From Rhyzopertha dominica (taxonomy: Eukaryota; Arthropoda; Insecta; Coleoptera; Bostrichidae), in NCBI GenBank assembly GCA_025024175.1, contig QCXZ01000064.1, forward strand, positions 11,656,001 through 11,720,000: 64,000 nt of DNA, in the 5' to 3' direction. A model generated the notes under the pieces. That model made no database searches, had not been told where the DNA came from, and saw nothing but the letters and a program-made list of their open reading frames with translations. Position numbers and translations under genes: made by a program. The number at the start of each line of letters is the position of its first letter. Positions within the stretch are counted from its first letter, which is position 1. Positions 47,291 through 59,496 of this stretch are shown piece by piece.

Positions 47291-48439
47291 AAAAAATTTT
47301 TCAGTCTATTTTGTCCTGTTCCCGCGAACCTATACATATTCAAATTTTCGCAATGGACAAGAAGAGCGAACATGAAACATATTATGTTATGAAGTATTGA
47401 GAGAAGACCATATACTACAAAAAGCTTGGAAATGAATGGCAACAAGTTTAAAGTAAAAAGACCGTGTTGTACATGGAAACAACTGCGAAAGGAATGATAG
47501 CAAAATCAAGTAAAACGAAGAGCAGTGGTATGGTCAGGAATCATAAAAAAAAACCAAGAAAACAATTTATAAGGAGATCCTAGACCTATATAGAATTCCA
47601 GAAAGCAGCTTGATCGGAAGAAGAAGAAGAACAATGCAACTGAGCTAAGCCTACATTAAACACAGAAATTTTTAAGGAAAGCATTCACTGGTTGGGTGCA
47701 CCCTGGAAACTTTCGCATTCCAAACCTGAGCATTCCGCAACATGCGCTACATGGGAGCCCACTAGCAACAACCATGTCGCCCATCCAACCTAACGTAGAC
47801 GTAGCCGGCCCATGAGTATATCCTGGAGCGGCAGAAATGTATATACGTAGGTTCAATCAATCACCTAAAGAACAGATGGAGGCTATGGGAATAGAGTATC
47901 TATTTATGAAATCCTGCAAACACCAAAGAATCGAGCAATAAGCGAAATACGAAAGAGAACTGGAACTGAAGCCAAAGGCGTAATATAATATGAGTCAGTA
48001 TTGTCGTAATTTTATGTAGCTTTATAACCACTTGCTATGAATGAATTAGCATGTTTTGGGTATTATCGAACATAGAGTGTTCATCAAAACTGAACAAAAA
48101 GGGGAATGAGCGCCATAGGTTGAAAATTTAGTCAAATAAAAAGGTAAAAAAGCTCAAAGAAAGAAAATGTTGTGGAATTTACCCACCTTCCGATGCTTTT
48201 ATAAGTACCGATTTGATCCAATTCTTTTGCTATATAAAAAAATGTTCCGGCCCCAAAGTGTGTCGTCCTTAAGCAGGAATAGAAGTACGTCCTCTACATC
48301 TGTTTGACCATGTTTTTGTATTTGTCACATCTCATTGCCCTCAAATCGGAGTAAATCGCCGACGCCAGCAATTTGCTTGTATTGCTATGTGGACCTTTTA
48401 AAATTAGCATTAACATATATAGCTGTTTAGAAGCAGCAT

Positions 48440-48700
48440 TGCTTTGACGTTTGTCCTGGTGGCGTTTTAATTAAAAATTATATACTACTTGTACTAATAG
48501 TAATGCCATTGACTTTCAAAGCGTAAATCCTTTAGTTTGCGCTGGTGTTAATCCTAGTTTTCCGGACTTCATCCACTGATATATGTCTAAATTGCCAGCT
48601 TCCTTAGTCTCTCTGCGTTCTTTCCGCAGATCATCACAGTGAGATCATCTGTATAACCAATCAGGGCAGCCTATCGTTAGCATTTTTAATCTAAAGACCT
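48440..48700 (-). mobile_element. Small non-LTR reverse-transcriptase fragment
   Basis: The minus strand encodes a piece reading LIGYTDDLT followed, across frame breaks, by SGKLG and VNGITIS. YTDDL corresponds to the YxDD active site. The piece is too degraded to classify further. Confidence 0.45.
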
Positions 48701-49027
48701 AAAGTATTATAAAAAGTACTGTAAGTACGCTCGCTAAAGTGGACTTTAGTAACCCTTGTAATGTATGAAGAAATCCCTGGCACTGTGATGACTGATGAGA
48801 TGCAACCTTTGTTTGGTCGAATGTTATGGGTGATGTTACAGAAATATTTTTATTTAAATAAGTAGCTACGTTTCTTTGAGTATTATCATTGCTGTATTTT
48901 TAGGGATACTTTCTCTACTTCATATTGAGACTGGTTGAGCTCATTTGATATGACTATGGTGGCTACATTTCACATGAAATTCGTTCGAGGAAAGGAAACA
49001 CATGGAAAATTTGAGTTAATTTGATCT

Positions 49028-49500
49028 AATTGCTTCAGCAGCTGTTTTCCAAATATCTAGATGCTTCCACAGCTCCATCCTTCCATAGATCCACGCGACA
49101 CCAGAATCAGTGCAAGCGAAGAACAGAATGGGGCGTGTCGGCGTATACCTCATCCAATGATGAGCGCGGGGGTGGTGGGCCGGCACCGCCTCCACCGCCT
49201 GTTCCTAGGCGAATTTCCGCCAGTTCAGGTCGTGTGCTGGTGTGGTGTAGTGCTGCGTTCGGTGATCTTGTTCTGTGAACCGGCGGCATGAGGCGTCGTG
49301 GCGTGGGATACCTCGTCTCCGTCGCACTGTGGACGCTTCTGGTACACCTCTCGGATGCGGACTGGTGGTGAGTGATGTTCTGGTTGTTGGATGTGTGGAA
49401 GGGAAGGTCTGGCGGTGGCGGGCTGAAGATGGTTTTCGCGATGGTGGTCGAAACGTGTAGCGGTTTGGAGATTGCATTCCTGGAATGAAACTTAAAGAAG
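49028..49500. mobile_element. GC-rich segment, probably a Penelope-like terminal region
   Basis: This block is conspicuously richer in G and C than its neighbours, with a proline/glycine-coding CCGCCTCCACCGCC run, and open frames on both strands that look compositional rather than real. At 49423-49453 it contains CTGAAGA, a weak stem-loop and GAAA followed by CGTG, the same arrangement as at other Penelope-like ends in the window. I see no TSD or coding domain. Confidence 0.4.
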
Positions 49501-49559
49501 AAGAGGTTGTTATGAAGTGGTGTTGGTTCCACCAAATTGCAAGAAACCGAAATATTCAT

Positions 49560-52500
49560 GATCGTTTCTATGACGGATTTTGAAGATAGTCAATTTTAAT
49601 TGAAAAAATTATGAACCTATCACTGTAATTTTTATATTCTTCGAAGACATCGTCACTAAGTGATGTTTGCTATATCGCTAATCTATCAGTGTTTGGCAAA
49701 CTCACTAGTCAAAGGAGCCAAATATCAGCAATGCAATGATTTAAACTTCTTTTGAGAGCCAAATGCTTTAAATATCGTTATCAATCAATTATGATTTTGT
49801 ATATCTTCTTTCGTTCATCCACTCCTTAGCACTACATATTCTTTCACCCCACAACGCTCCCTAAAATTAAAGTCTCAGTTAAACTACAGGTTCGTTGAAT
49901 AAAACTTGACATCATACTTAATAACTATAATTATTAATTGATACAATTAAACGGTAAGGTTCCTATCCATCATAAAACTAAATCATGCCAAAGACGTAAA
50001 CGCTACTGTGAGCAAGGGTCTTGCACCTCATTGGAATGTTTGGGTAAATCAGTTTCTATGTATTTTAGGGATGGCTACAGGTCATCACTAATAAAACGAC
50101 TTCTAAATTTACTCCTGATAACAAGGTTCATTCTTAAAAATAATTGTTAGTATGAAAAGTAGATCCGAATAAAAAAAGCGAGCTTTTTCAGGCTTACTAT
50201 TACTGTTCCAGCTGTTAAAAATCAACATTTCTTCTCCAGATCTATCCAAGCAGAACATTGTAGTGTGGACTAAGTTCATAATTGTTTTCCTCTAAGACTT
50301 CTATAACAGAACAAAGATGTTTAATTATCCAGCTCCACAATTTATTGTATTCATTTATATCCAGCAACAATTGTCAATATTAATATTAAAGCGAGAAAAA
50401 TGTAATTATGTTGCAAGAGCCATAAGAGCTGTCTTAACAAAGATCGACATCGCTTTACTGTTTCTGAATCTCTGAAACCTGCTGCCTTATTTTGAAATAG
50501 CAAATGCCAATTTTCATGCTGATGTTTCAATGGGCTTGGAAGCGAATTAAAATTTTCCGTTCAATATCTTGAGCTAAAAGAGATAATTTGTTTTCGAATG
50601 ATATAACTTCTTCTGAAGGCGAAAAAAGTGTAACTTACGATTAAGCTGATTTAGGTAAAACGTAAAGTAATGGGGAACAGCCTTCCCAAGAGAAAAGGAA
50701 GCGAAGCGTTCCAAAACATTTCCTTTTGACAATTAACGTAATTTGTTTTGCAGCAGAAGATTTTCTTCATATTGCCGATGATTAAGGACTTTGACTATTA
50801 TGGAGTTGATAAGTCATCTTAATTGCCGATTACACAAATTTCAGATTTGCAAATTTCTTTTGGAAATGTCTGCATATAAAGCGCTTCTAGGTAATGGTAC
50901 AATCAGTGTTTTCGTATTTTCTTTCAAAACAGCAACAAACTCCGCCCCGTCTGTTAAAAATGAAACAATCTTATTGACTGCAAATTCAAAGCAATAGTTT
51001 TAACTACAATCTGTGAGACTCGTGCGATGCAAGGATATATACGACTTGACAATACGCGTTGATATTTTATCTTTCTGGTGATATTTTGTGAAGAGCCACA
51101 ATCATGGAGCTAACGAGCCGCATGTGGCTTGCGAGCATTATAGATATAGGTATATAAAGCTTCTTTCTACATGCCGTAGATACGTACTTGTAATGTAGGT
51201 ACTAAGTCTTTGGTAAATCATCTAATTTCCGACTTTTTCTTTGAAGAAATATCATTGTAAGGTTTTACTGAAGCAGAGACTGAAGCTTTGTGGATATAGG
51301 CTCCAATAGATATATATCCAGTTACCTCGTAGACACTGAATATTTTCTCGAACTATGTGTTCCATCGCTACACGAGCCGGTTTTAATAACATGGACAAAT
51401 ATAATGAAAATCCGGAACACAAAAAAACGACCCTTCGAAACATCATTGCACAGTATAAAAAAGAGAAAGCAGTGAATTGCCCAGGTTGAGAACGTTATTT
51501 GGAATACTGTTATATATAAACAGAGTGCAAGGTTTTTTATAGTATCTCTAAAACAGAAATGCTTATAGATCTGCTGCACTTACAAGTCTGGTAGCCATTA
51601 ATTAAGAAAAATGCGCAAAACGTATATCTTTCTTGGAAGAGTCAAATAATTTTATAGTTACTTAACTGTTGGTTATAATAAAGATTACTTCGTCTTTCAT
51701 CAGTTTACTCTTCCCCAAAGACAGGTCACTTTAACATATATTAGTAAGCCTAGAGTTAAATTATTGTGAAAGTTAATTTCATCCGAATTAAAATTTTCTT
51801 GCAGCAAGGCACTCCTGATTGTTTCAGATATATGGTCTTCCATTTGTGATATTTTCTTTTGATTGAAAATTTGTGATTTAGATAAAGCACTTCTATACTT
51901 AGAATCTATAAGACATTTCTGTTATAACAGTAAAACAACAGAATTAATTCAGGAGACGGGGTAATTCTAGCATTGTTCTTTTACTCAAGCACCGAACTAA
52001 TGATAACTAATATACTTATAACACTTGATTATTAAAGAACTTATTAACACTGCTACTGGTGATTCTTCCAATAAATTTTATGGAAATTTTGTTTTGACAC
52101 AACAGTTACAAAACAGTCACATACTAAACTAAATTGGCTTTGTAGCAAACGTAATAAATTTTAAACAACAAAAATTATGCAAATTATGTATTTTTAGCTT
52201 TTTAATTTATTTAACTGAAAAACGAATGAAACTCGGAAAAACTGCAAAGAAAGTTGAAAACACATGATGAATCTTAAAAAATAGTTTTTCTTGCAAATTA
52301 TGTATTTGTGTAAGATCAGTGAATGTGACTGAGATTTGTTGATATAATCTATACCTACATGTGATTAGATTTAATTGCTGACTTTTGGATGTCAGTGTTT
52401 TGCCCATTTTAAGACTAATATTGTAATCACTGTACAGGGAAAGAGGTATTTCAAACTGTATATAATAGTGTTTAAAAGAGGTCCACATTTGCTGCATTAC

Positions 52501-53540
52501 ACACTACCAGAAATGCTGATGAATATTTATACCAGCCCCAACAAATGATGAGCGTATTACACAATAAAGTATATTAACTAAGTCACCTTTAGATTTTAAC
52601 GAAGATTTTAAAGCTGGATTTAGTAATGTGTAATTATGTGTATAGTCTCTGCCTATTAGCGCACCCAAATTACTTTTTGCGTAAATGTATAATTGCGTCC
52701 GAGATTGTGTTCGTTATTTGGTTTAATTACCTACCCTAAAATAAGATTTATGCTAAAATGTTTTTTTGCTTATGTTCCTGTGCTGTCTAATGTGTTGCAC
52801 AGCTCAAGTAGGCGAAATACCAGAAAATTATCATTATATTCGTGGGACAATGCTAATAATATCTCGGATCTGTAGTGTATACATATCTTATTTACCAACG
52901 AACTCTCAATGAAATTAATGGACTAATATACATGCTTCTTTTTCTTTTATAAAATTGTCTGCCTCATTATTCTAAACTGCAGTTTCGGCTTTACATTGAA
53001 AAATGCGCCCAACAAGTATCTTACTACTTTTTGGTAAAACGATCTTTTTCAAGTAATGATAAAACAAAAGCTCGTATACACTAATGAAAGCGATCTCTAG
53101 GGAACGAGTATTCCTACGACTCCTGTTATTGCTCTGGGAAGACGCATCTGGTTGCAATATCGAACAGCGGTGTTGTTTCCTTGTTATTTGGATGTGGTAC
53201 GGTTTTTACGGGGTGTTTATGCCTAGTTCATTCTCATCCTAATGTTTATGTATGGGATGGTGTTTGAGCTGGAAAGAATTTCTCTTCACTCCGATGAATG
53301 TTCCTACCTAAAGCTGCATGTGAGCATTTCTTGGAATGTTTGATTAAAATGTTAGTAATGCAGGTTATATTAGATACAAGTTGAACACTTAACTTATTGT
53401 ATCGCCTTTATTAATACAATAAATATGAAAGACTCGAGGCTGGAAAAATTAGTACTCGTGAATTTATTTTCAGTATACGGCAACAGTTTTTTAATATGCA
53501 GTGAGTAGGATAGTTTTTTAATGCCAAAGAAACATAATCG
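49560..53540. other. No recognised gene
   Basis: AT-rich sequence with short open frames on both strands and no motifs that I recognise. A possible remnant of a Penelope-like end (GTCGAAACGTAAAG) lies near 53.59 kb. Confidence 0.45.
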
Positions 53541-53905
53541 TATTTTCCAATACTTTTTGAAAATGAATGTATTGGACCGTAGTAAAGGTTGTCGAAACGT
53601 AAAGACCGCTCGAGTTTCTATTATTATTAATTTTAGAAATTATACTTTCTTCTTTTCTGAAGCAACTTATTGTCCATAGGACTACCTGAAGTGCTATACG
53701 TTTAAAATTTCAAATGGACTGATTTGAGTAAACTTTTTAGATCTATGTCAGTCTTGACTTACTTACCTACGGTGGTTGATAGAATGATAGATGAGTAGAA
53801 CTACATTATAATATTTAGAATTTTATCTGCACCATAACAATAATAGTACAGATAGATAAATGCTACTCAAAAACATATCAAGAAAAAACAACTAATGTAT
53901 CTGAA

Positions 53906-55122
53906 CTCTAAAGGCAACTCCTGAAGTCCGTTTAATACAAAACACAATTAACACCAATAAAATACTTCACGCTATATTCAATTAAATTAAACACCGAACG
54001 TATAGATGAGTTCAAACGACAAAAACCGAATTCATATCAATAAACATTTATGAACGCTACAATAAATCACAATGAGAAATACATTAAAACCTAGTTGTCA
54101 ACAAATATCATAAAATACACAAAAAAATTTACACATTATAAACATGTCATCATTAAATTTCTTTAATTAGCTCATCTAATGTAGAATTATACTTATCGGG
54201 GTGAGGTCGTTATTCAACAGCCTACCTCCGTGTTTCTTCTTAAAAATGGTTTCCATACGTCTAGATTGTAGCTATCACTACTCTTCAAAAGTTTTATATC
54301 ATTAAAAAAATGTCCAGTATCGAAATAGTGTTTGGCTAAAGCTGATTTTTCGGTCTCAAGATTTCTTGTTTGTAATTTGTGTTCATATAATCGTTTATCC
54401 AGGCTCCTACGCGTTTGACCTACATATCACAAACATCGCAACTGATTCCATAAATTCCGGATTTGGTTTTGTCATTCCCGAGTTTACCTTGGTTGTTTAA
54501 TTTATTTTTTATGGTGTGTTTTTTTGGAAAAAACAGGGTCATATTAAATTTCTGAAACAAATTCGAGGCCTTGTGTTCCCATGCGGGATGATAATTTATT
54601 TTTACATATTTCATATTATTGATGTTTTTTTACAGCGTAAGGTGTTAAAGTGGATATGTTTGTTTTATCTGAATATTTATTTTTAAACCGATTATAAATC
54701 CTATTGACGAAATCTCCGCTGTAACCATTCACCTGTCCGATGTAAACATTATTTTGAAGTTCTTTTTCAAAATTTACTTGTTAGAGAGGTACTTTAAAAA
54801 GCCTATGAAATAAGCTGTTAAACTCCGCTTCTTTATATCTGTAATGACTGTTTATGTCTTGTGAACAAAATTATCTGTATTAGTACTTTTGCGATAAATA
54901 TAGAATTCCAACCTGTAATTAACTCTAGATAGCTTTAAATCCAAGAACGGTATACTTCTTTCATTTTTCTATTTAAAACTTCTAAGAAGTTATCTAAATC
55001 AAAATCATTATTAACCATCGCTAGTATATCGTCAACATACCGGTACCAAACCTTCGGGAAGACACCTGATTTTATGACGCTATTTTGCAATCTATTTAGG
55101 AAAAGATTAGCAATAAAGGGTG
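53906..55122 (-). mobile_element. Penelope-like element, left half of an inverted dimer
   Basis: The minus strand encodes the end of a Penelope-type RT (SPFIANLFLNRL, then KVWYRYVDDILAMV with the YVDD active site near 55.0 kb), then KYVKINYHPAWEHKASNLFQ, and the start of a GIY-YIG endonuclease (SGIYGISCDVCD near 54.45 kb). A small deletion right after this breaks the GIY-YIG frame. The 3' end lies near 53.91 kb. This copy is 5' truncated and lacks a terminal block of about 50 bases present in the right copy. Confidence 0.8.
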
Positions 55123-56545
55123 ATAAAGTGATTAAATTGATAAATTAAAAAATCTTAAAATTGACGTACACGATAAATTAGTTTCATTTGATGTGGTATC
55201 CTAGTTTCAAAATCAATACCATGTAATGAAATTAAAAAGTGCCTTATGCTAACAAAGTTGTGTGTGGAACAAAACGCGTTTAGTTTTAACAATATAGCAT
55301 ATAAACAAAACTTTGGGACTTTGTTAATCTTTTCCTAAATAGACTGGAAAATAGCGTCATAAATTCAGGTGTCTTCCAGAAAGTTTGGTACCGGTATGTT
55401 GACGATATACTAGCGATAGTTAGNAATGATNTTGATACAGATAACTTCTTAAAAGNTTTAAATAAACAGTGGAAAAAGAAAATTAAAGAAGTATATCGTT
55501 CTTAGATTTAAAGCTATCTAGAGTTAATGTCAGGTTGGAATTCTATATTTATCGCAAAAGTACTAATACATATAATATTGCTCACAAGACATCAAACAGT
55601 CACTACAGATACAAAGGGGCGGTGTTGAACATTTAATTTCAAAGGCTTTTTAATGTACCTCTCTCACAAGTAAATTTTGAAAAAGAAAGAAAAAATATTT
55701 TACTTCGGACAGGTGAATGGTTACAGCGCAGATTTCGTCAATAGGATTTATAATCGGTTTAAAAATAAATATTCAGATAAAACAAACATATCCACTTACG
55801 CTGTAAGAACACCAATAACATGAAATATGTAAAAATAAATTATCATCCCGCATGGGAACACAAGCCCTCGAATTTGTTTCAGAAATTTAATATGCTACCT
55901 GCTCTTTCCAACAAACACAACATAAAAAATAAATTAAACAACCAAGGTAAACCCGGGAATGACAAAACCAAATCCGGAATTTATGGAATCAGTTGCGATG
56001 TTTGTGATAAGATATATGTAGGTCAAACGCGTAGGAGCCTGGATAAACGATTATATGAACACAAATTACACACAAGAAATCTTGATTCCAAAAAAATCAG
56101 CTTTAGCCAAACACTGTTTCGATACTGGACATTTTTTAATGATATAAAACTTTTGAAGATTAGTGGTAGGTACAATCTAGACGTATTGGAAGCCATTTTT
56201 ATGAAGAAACACAGAGGTAGGCTGTTGAATAACGACCTCACCCCGGTTAGTAATTTTACATTAGTTGAGCTAATTAGAAAAATTTCATATGTTTTTAATG
56301 TGTAAAATTTTTTGCGTATTTTATATTTGTTGACAACTATTAGTAAATTTTAATGTCTTACTCATTGTGATTTATTGTAGCGTCCATGAATGTTTATTGA
56401 TATGAATTCGGTTTTTGTCGTTTGAACTCATCTAGAAACATATCTGTAGATGTAGATGGTCCGGGCAGGACCGAAATGTACGTTCAGTGTTTAATTTAAT
56501 TGAATAAAACGTGAAGTATTTTATTAGTGTTAATTGTGTTTTATA
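55123..56545 (+). mobile_element. Penelope-like element, right half of an inverted dimer
   Basis: The plus strand carries the RT motif DKLVSFDVVS (55.18 kb), a small deletion, then WYRYVDDILAIV (55.4 kb). An open frame of 161 codons (55820-56305) follows with the GIY-YIG domain: SGIYGISCDVCDKIYVGQT, RSLDKRLYEHKL. Near the 3' end, GGTCC/GGACC form a stem (56458-56472) followed by GAAA (56473-56476), preceded by CTGTAGA. The reading frame upstream is broken and several bases are N, so the copy is inactive, but the endonuclease frame is intact. Confidence 0.85.
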
Positions 56546-57118
56546 ACTAATGTATCCGATTTACTCCCAGACCGTACGGTAAGTGACAGAATAGCTGTAA
56601 GTTAAAAAATACTTACTATAAAAAGTGTAACAAACGAAGAATGTCAGCTATACGGTCTCTATTTTCTTTGCCTGATTATAGATACATCTTATAAAACGCG
56701 AAAATGAATATAATAGAAACGATTTAAAGGCCACCTTAATTACGTTAGCTTCGCTTCTTTTAGAAAGCAGGATACCTAAGAGTACGCCTTATATGATTTA
56801 TATTATATACGAAATGTGTACCAAATATATTAAAAAAAACTTGTTTTTGTACTCTAACAAGCATTGTCAATATCACTTTCTGGTCGAGCCGTGAATTATA
56901 AGTGACGTTACTATTTATGAAGCTGTTTCTAGTAAGTATGCTTGAAAAAAGTAGACATTTGCGATATGCGGCAGATGTGTATATATATATTTTCCTTAAA
57001 TAAAATTTAAACTCTCATCAAAAGACTAATTCAAACACTGAGAAAATATCAATAACATTTTTGTGGATACGTAACGATCGTCTAAAAGATTCGAGCATGA
57101 TTTTGTCAGCCCTTTTTC

Positions 57119-58750
57119 AATTACTTCCACATCCAACGGGTGGGAAGTATTGTATCGCGAAAAAAATTTTCAAGTTTAAAAATTTTTTATTTGCTCATTC
57201 GCTTTAAAATGTTCGAAAACGTAAAAAAAATGTTGACAAAAAAATTCTTGTCTGTGTCTGTGGTTTTGTATTATTCGTCCTTATAAATTTTCGGTACAGC
57301 AAATTGTTTAGAAGATATTAGCAAAAAAGCGTCACTTAAAGAAAACGATTTTTCCTAAATATCTCCGAATGTATTTAATATGACATGTTGGTTACCGGGC
57401 TGGTTCCCACGTTGATTATTAGACCTTGACGTTTCGACACTCATGTCGGTGTCTTCCTCAGAAGTAGCTCTGAAACTGAAGTGTCCTAGTCCGCTCGGGT
57501 ATTTATACTCGTCCGGGTCACTGACGCGTGGGCGTTGTTAGGCATGACCAGTTTCCAGATTCCAGGTAGTTCGATGCCCCGGTCTCGGTTGTAATTGTGC
57601 GGGTTCTTCTGGATTTCGATGGCTTCCTTGTACAGTCTCGGCCAGAATCTCGCTTCCCTCGACAGCATTTGTGCTTCCTCGAATTTGATGATGTGGCCAG
57701 TCTCCATTCGATGTTCTGCTACAGCCGACCTATCACCTTGCCGGTCTCTGGTGTCCCTCATGTGCTCCTTGATTCTCGTGCTGATGTGCCTTCCGGTTTG
57801 GCCTATGTAAACCTTCCCACAGCTGCATGGGATGCTGTACACACCTTGTGTTTGTAGCTCCTCAGTCGTCGAACGATATTTCGGAAAGGCGTTAGCTATC
57901 TTTCTCGGGGCGGTGAAGATGGTGTTTATATGATGTCTTCTCAGCATCCGTCCGATCTTATCTGTACATCCATCGACGTAGGGCAGGTATGCTGCAGCGA
58001 TGTGCTCCTCTGGTTCCTTCCTCCGTGGTTGCTTGTTGATAGCCTTCTCAATCTGTGCCTTAGGATATCAGTTCTTCTGTAGTGCTCTGCGTAGGTGTTC
58101 TAATTCCTCTTCTAGGTGGTCTGGTTCGCTGACTAGCTTCGCCCGCTGTATCAGCGTGTTGATGACTCCTTGTTTTTGGGCGGGGTGGTGGTGTGAATCT
58201 GCATGCAGGTAGCGATCCGTGTGGGTTGGCTTCCTATAGACCCGATGTCCTAGCGTGCCGTCTTGTTTCCTTGTCACCATCACATCCAGGAAGGGTAGGG
58301 CGCCATTGGTCTCCATCTCCATCGTGAATTGTATTTAATATATTCAAAAAATGAAAATACCCATCAGACGGGAAATAATTTTTCTCACAAAAAATGTCTT
58401 ACAAAAATTATTCAAAATTTTGACATTTTCGTAATATTTCTAAAAAACGTGTTTTGGTCCCTGTTCGTACGATTTTTTTTTAAATTTTGGTATTACATTG
58501 GAAATCAAACTTCTGATCGGAAAGCACTTTTGTAATTTTTTTGTTAAGTTAATACTTTTCAAGTTATTTGGAAAAACAGATTTCAAAAATATATGCATCT
58601 TTGCTAATATCACGAGGACCGTTTGTATTCGAAAAAATGTGTAGAGAGAAAAATGCTCCAAACCTGATTACTAATCGTATGGTATAAGAAATGAAAATGT
58701 CATTTTGACAATTGGATGTGGAAGTAGTGATTCAATTTGCAGCGGTTTTT
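57119..58750 (+). repeat. Three-copy interspersed repeat family, copy 3, split by a Penelope-like insertion
   Basis: The ends are ACTTCCACATCCAA (57123-57136) and its reverse complement (58712-58725), with the outer GCAGCGGTTTT to 58750. The interior matches copy 2 on both sides of the insertion at 57382-58329. Confidence 0.8.
57382..58329 (-). mobile_element. 5'-truncated Penelope-like element with GIY-YIG endonuclease
   Basis: TGTATTTAATAT at 57370-57381 is repeated at 58330-58341, a 12-bp target duplication. The uninterrupted copy of the host repeat near 38.98 kb shows the empty site. The minus strand encodes the end of the RT (TNGALPFLDVMVTRKQDG, HRVYRKPTHTDRYLHADSHH), one TGA stop near 58.07 kb, then the endonuclease (GVYSIPCSCGKVYIGQTGR, RIKEHMRDTRDRQGD), ending near 57.49 kb. 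Downstream on the same strand are TATAAATA (57507-57500), an initiator 28 bases on (57479-57472), CTGAGGA (57461-57455), a five-pair stem and GAAA (57435-57432), then the element end. It is 5' truncated as typical of target-primed insertion. Confidence 0.9.
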
Positions 58751-58873
58751 TTTGTCTAGTAAACGATTTTGTGAATCAATAGAGAAGGTTCGACTATTTG
58801 CTGATGGCTGTGTTTGTTCGGTTAACTCGATCTATACAAGAACACAAAATAAATTTAGTGTATTTGCCTAGCA

Positions 58874-59086
58874 GTGGATTATGATTTTTTGCCAAGACAT
58901 CGATTTAAAAGGACATGCAGAGAACTTCATCCATTTGCAGCCCGAATGATTACTAGAACTAGAAGTACACTGCAAATATTTGGACAAAACGGGAAACAGA
59001 GGCAAAATACCATGAAGCGAGCCATAAGACCCACTGGAAGGAAGTTAGCATTCCAAGATTCAGTTTTGCAAGTCATTGATCATTAA
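58874..59086 (+). other. Unrecognised open frame, 70 codons
   Basis: The product is basic (motifs HRFKRTCRELHPFAARM and KRAIRPTGRKLAFQD) and related to nothing that I recognise. It precedes a mariner-type relic by about 400 bases and could belong to a transposon. Not strong enough to call a gene. Confidence 0.2.
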
Positions 59087-59496
59087 TAGAGGTGCTCATA
59101 ACGCAATGATTCATGGTAAACAACATTATCGCTTTGGCATTGGTGTTTCCACAGGAGTGTGTAGTAGGTAGGAGATTGAGGTTAAATCTGGAGATAGAAT
59201 TAACATAAACAAAAAACTGATTAATCAAAAAATTATCAAACATATTGAAAGAGAGAGAGCTTTGAAAGAACTGCAATATAATTAATTTGCAATAAGTAAA
59301 GTGCCCAGAAACTCGTCAAATACTAATTTAGAAGAGGCTGCACATGTTAATGTTCTACTTATGAAGCCTCAGATTGTAAAAGTGTCAGTACTGCTTTTAA
59401 TTCATTCAATGTAAATTCTACAAGAAGGTAACGTCTGCACTTTTGTATAGTTAAAAGGTTAGTTCAATAACAGGGGTTTCATTTTAATTTGCAAAC

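Noticed and set aside
49107..49559. 150-codon proline-rich open frame
   Set aside because: Several frames are open over this stretch on both strands, a consequence of GC-rich composition. No domain, and it overlaps a likely mobile-element end.
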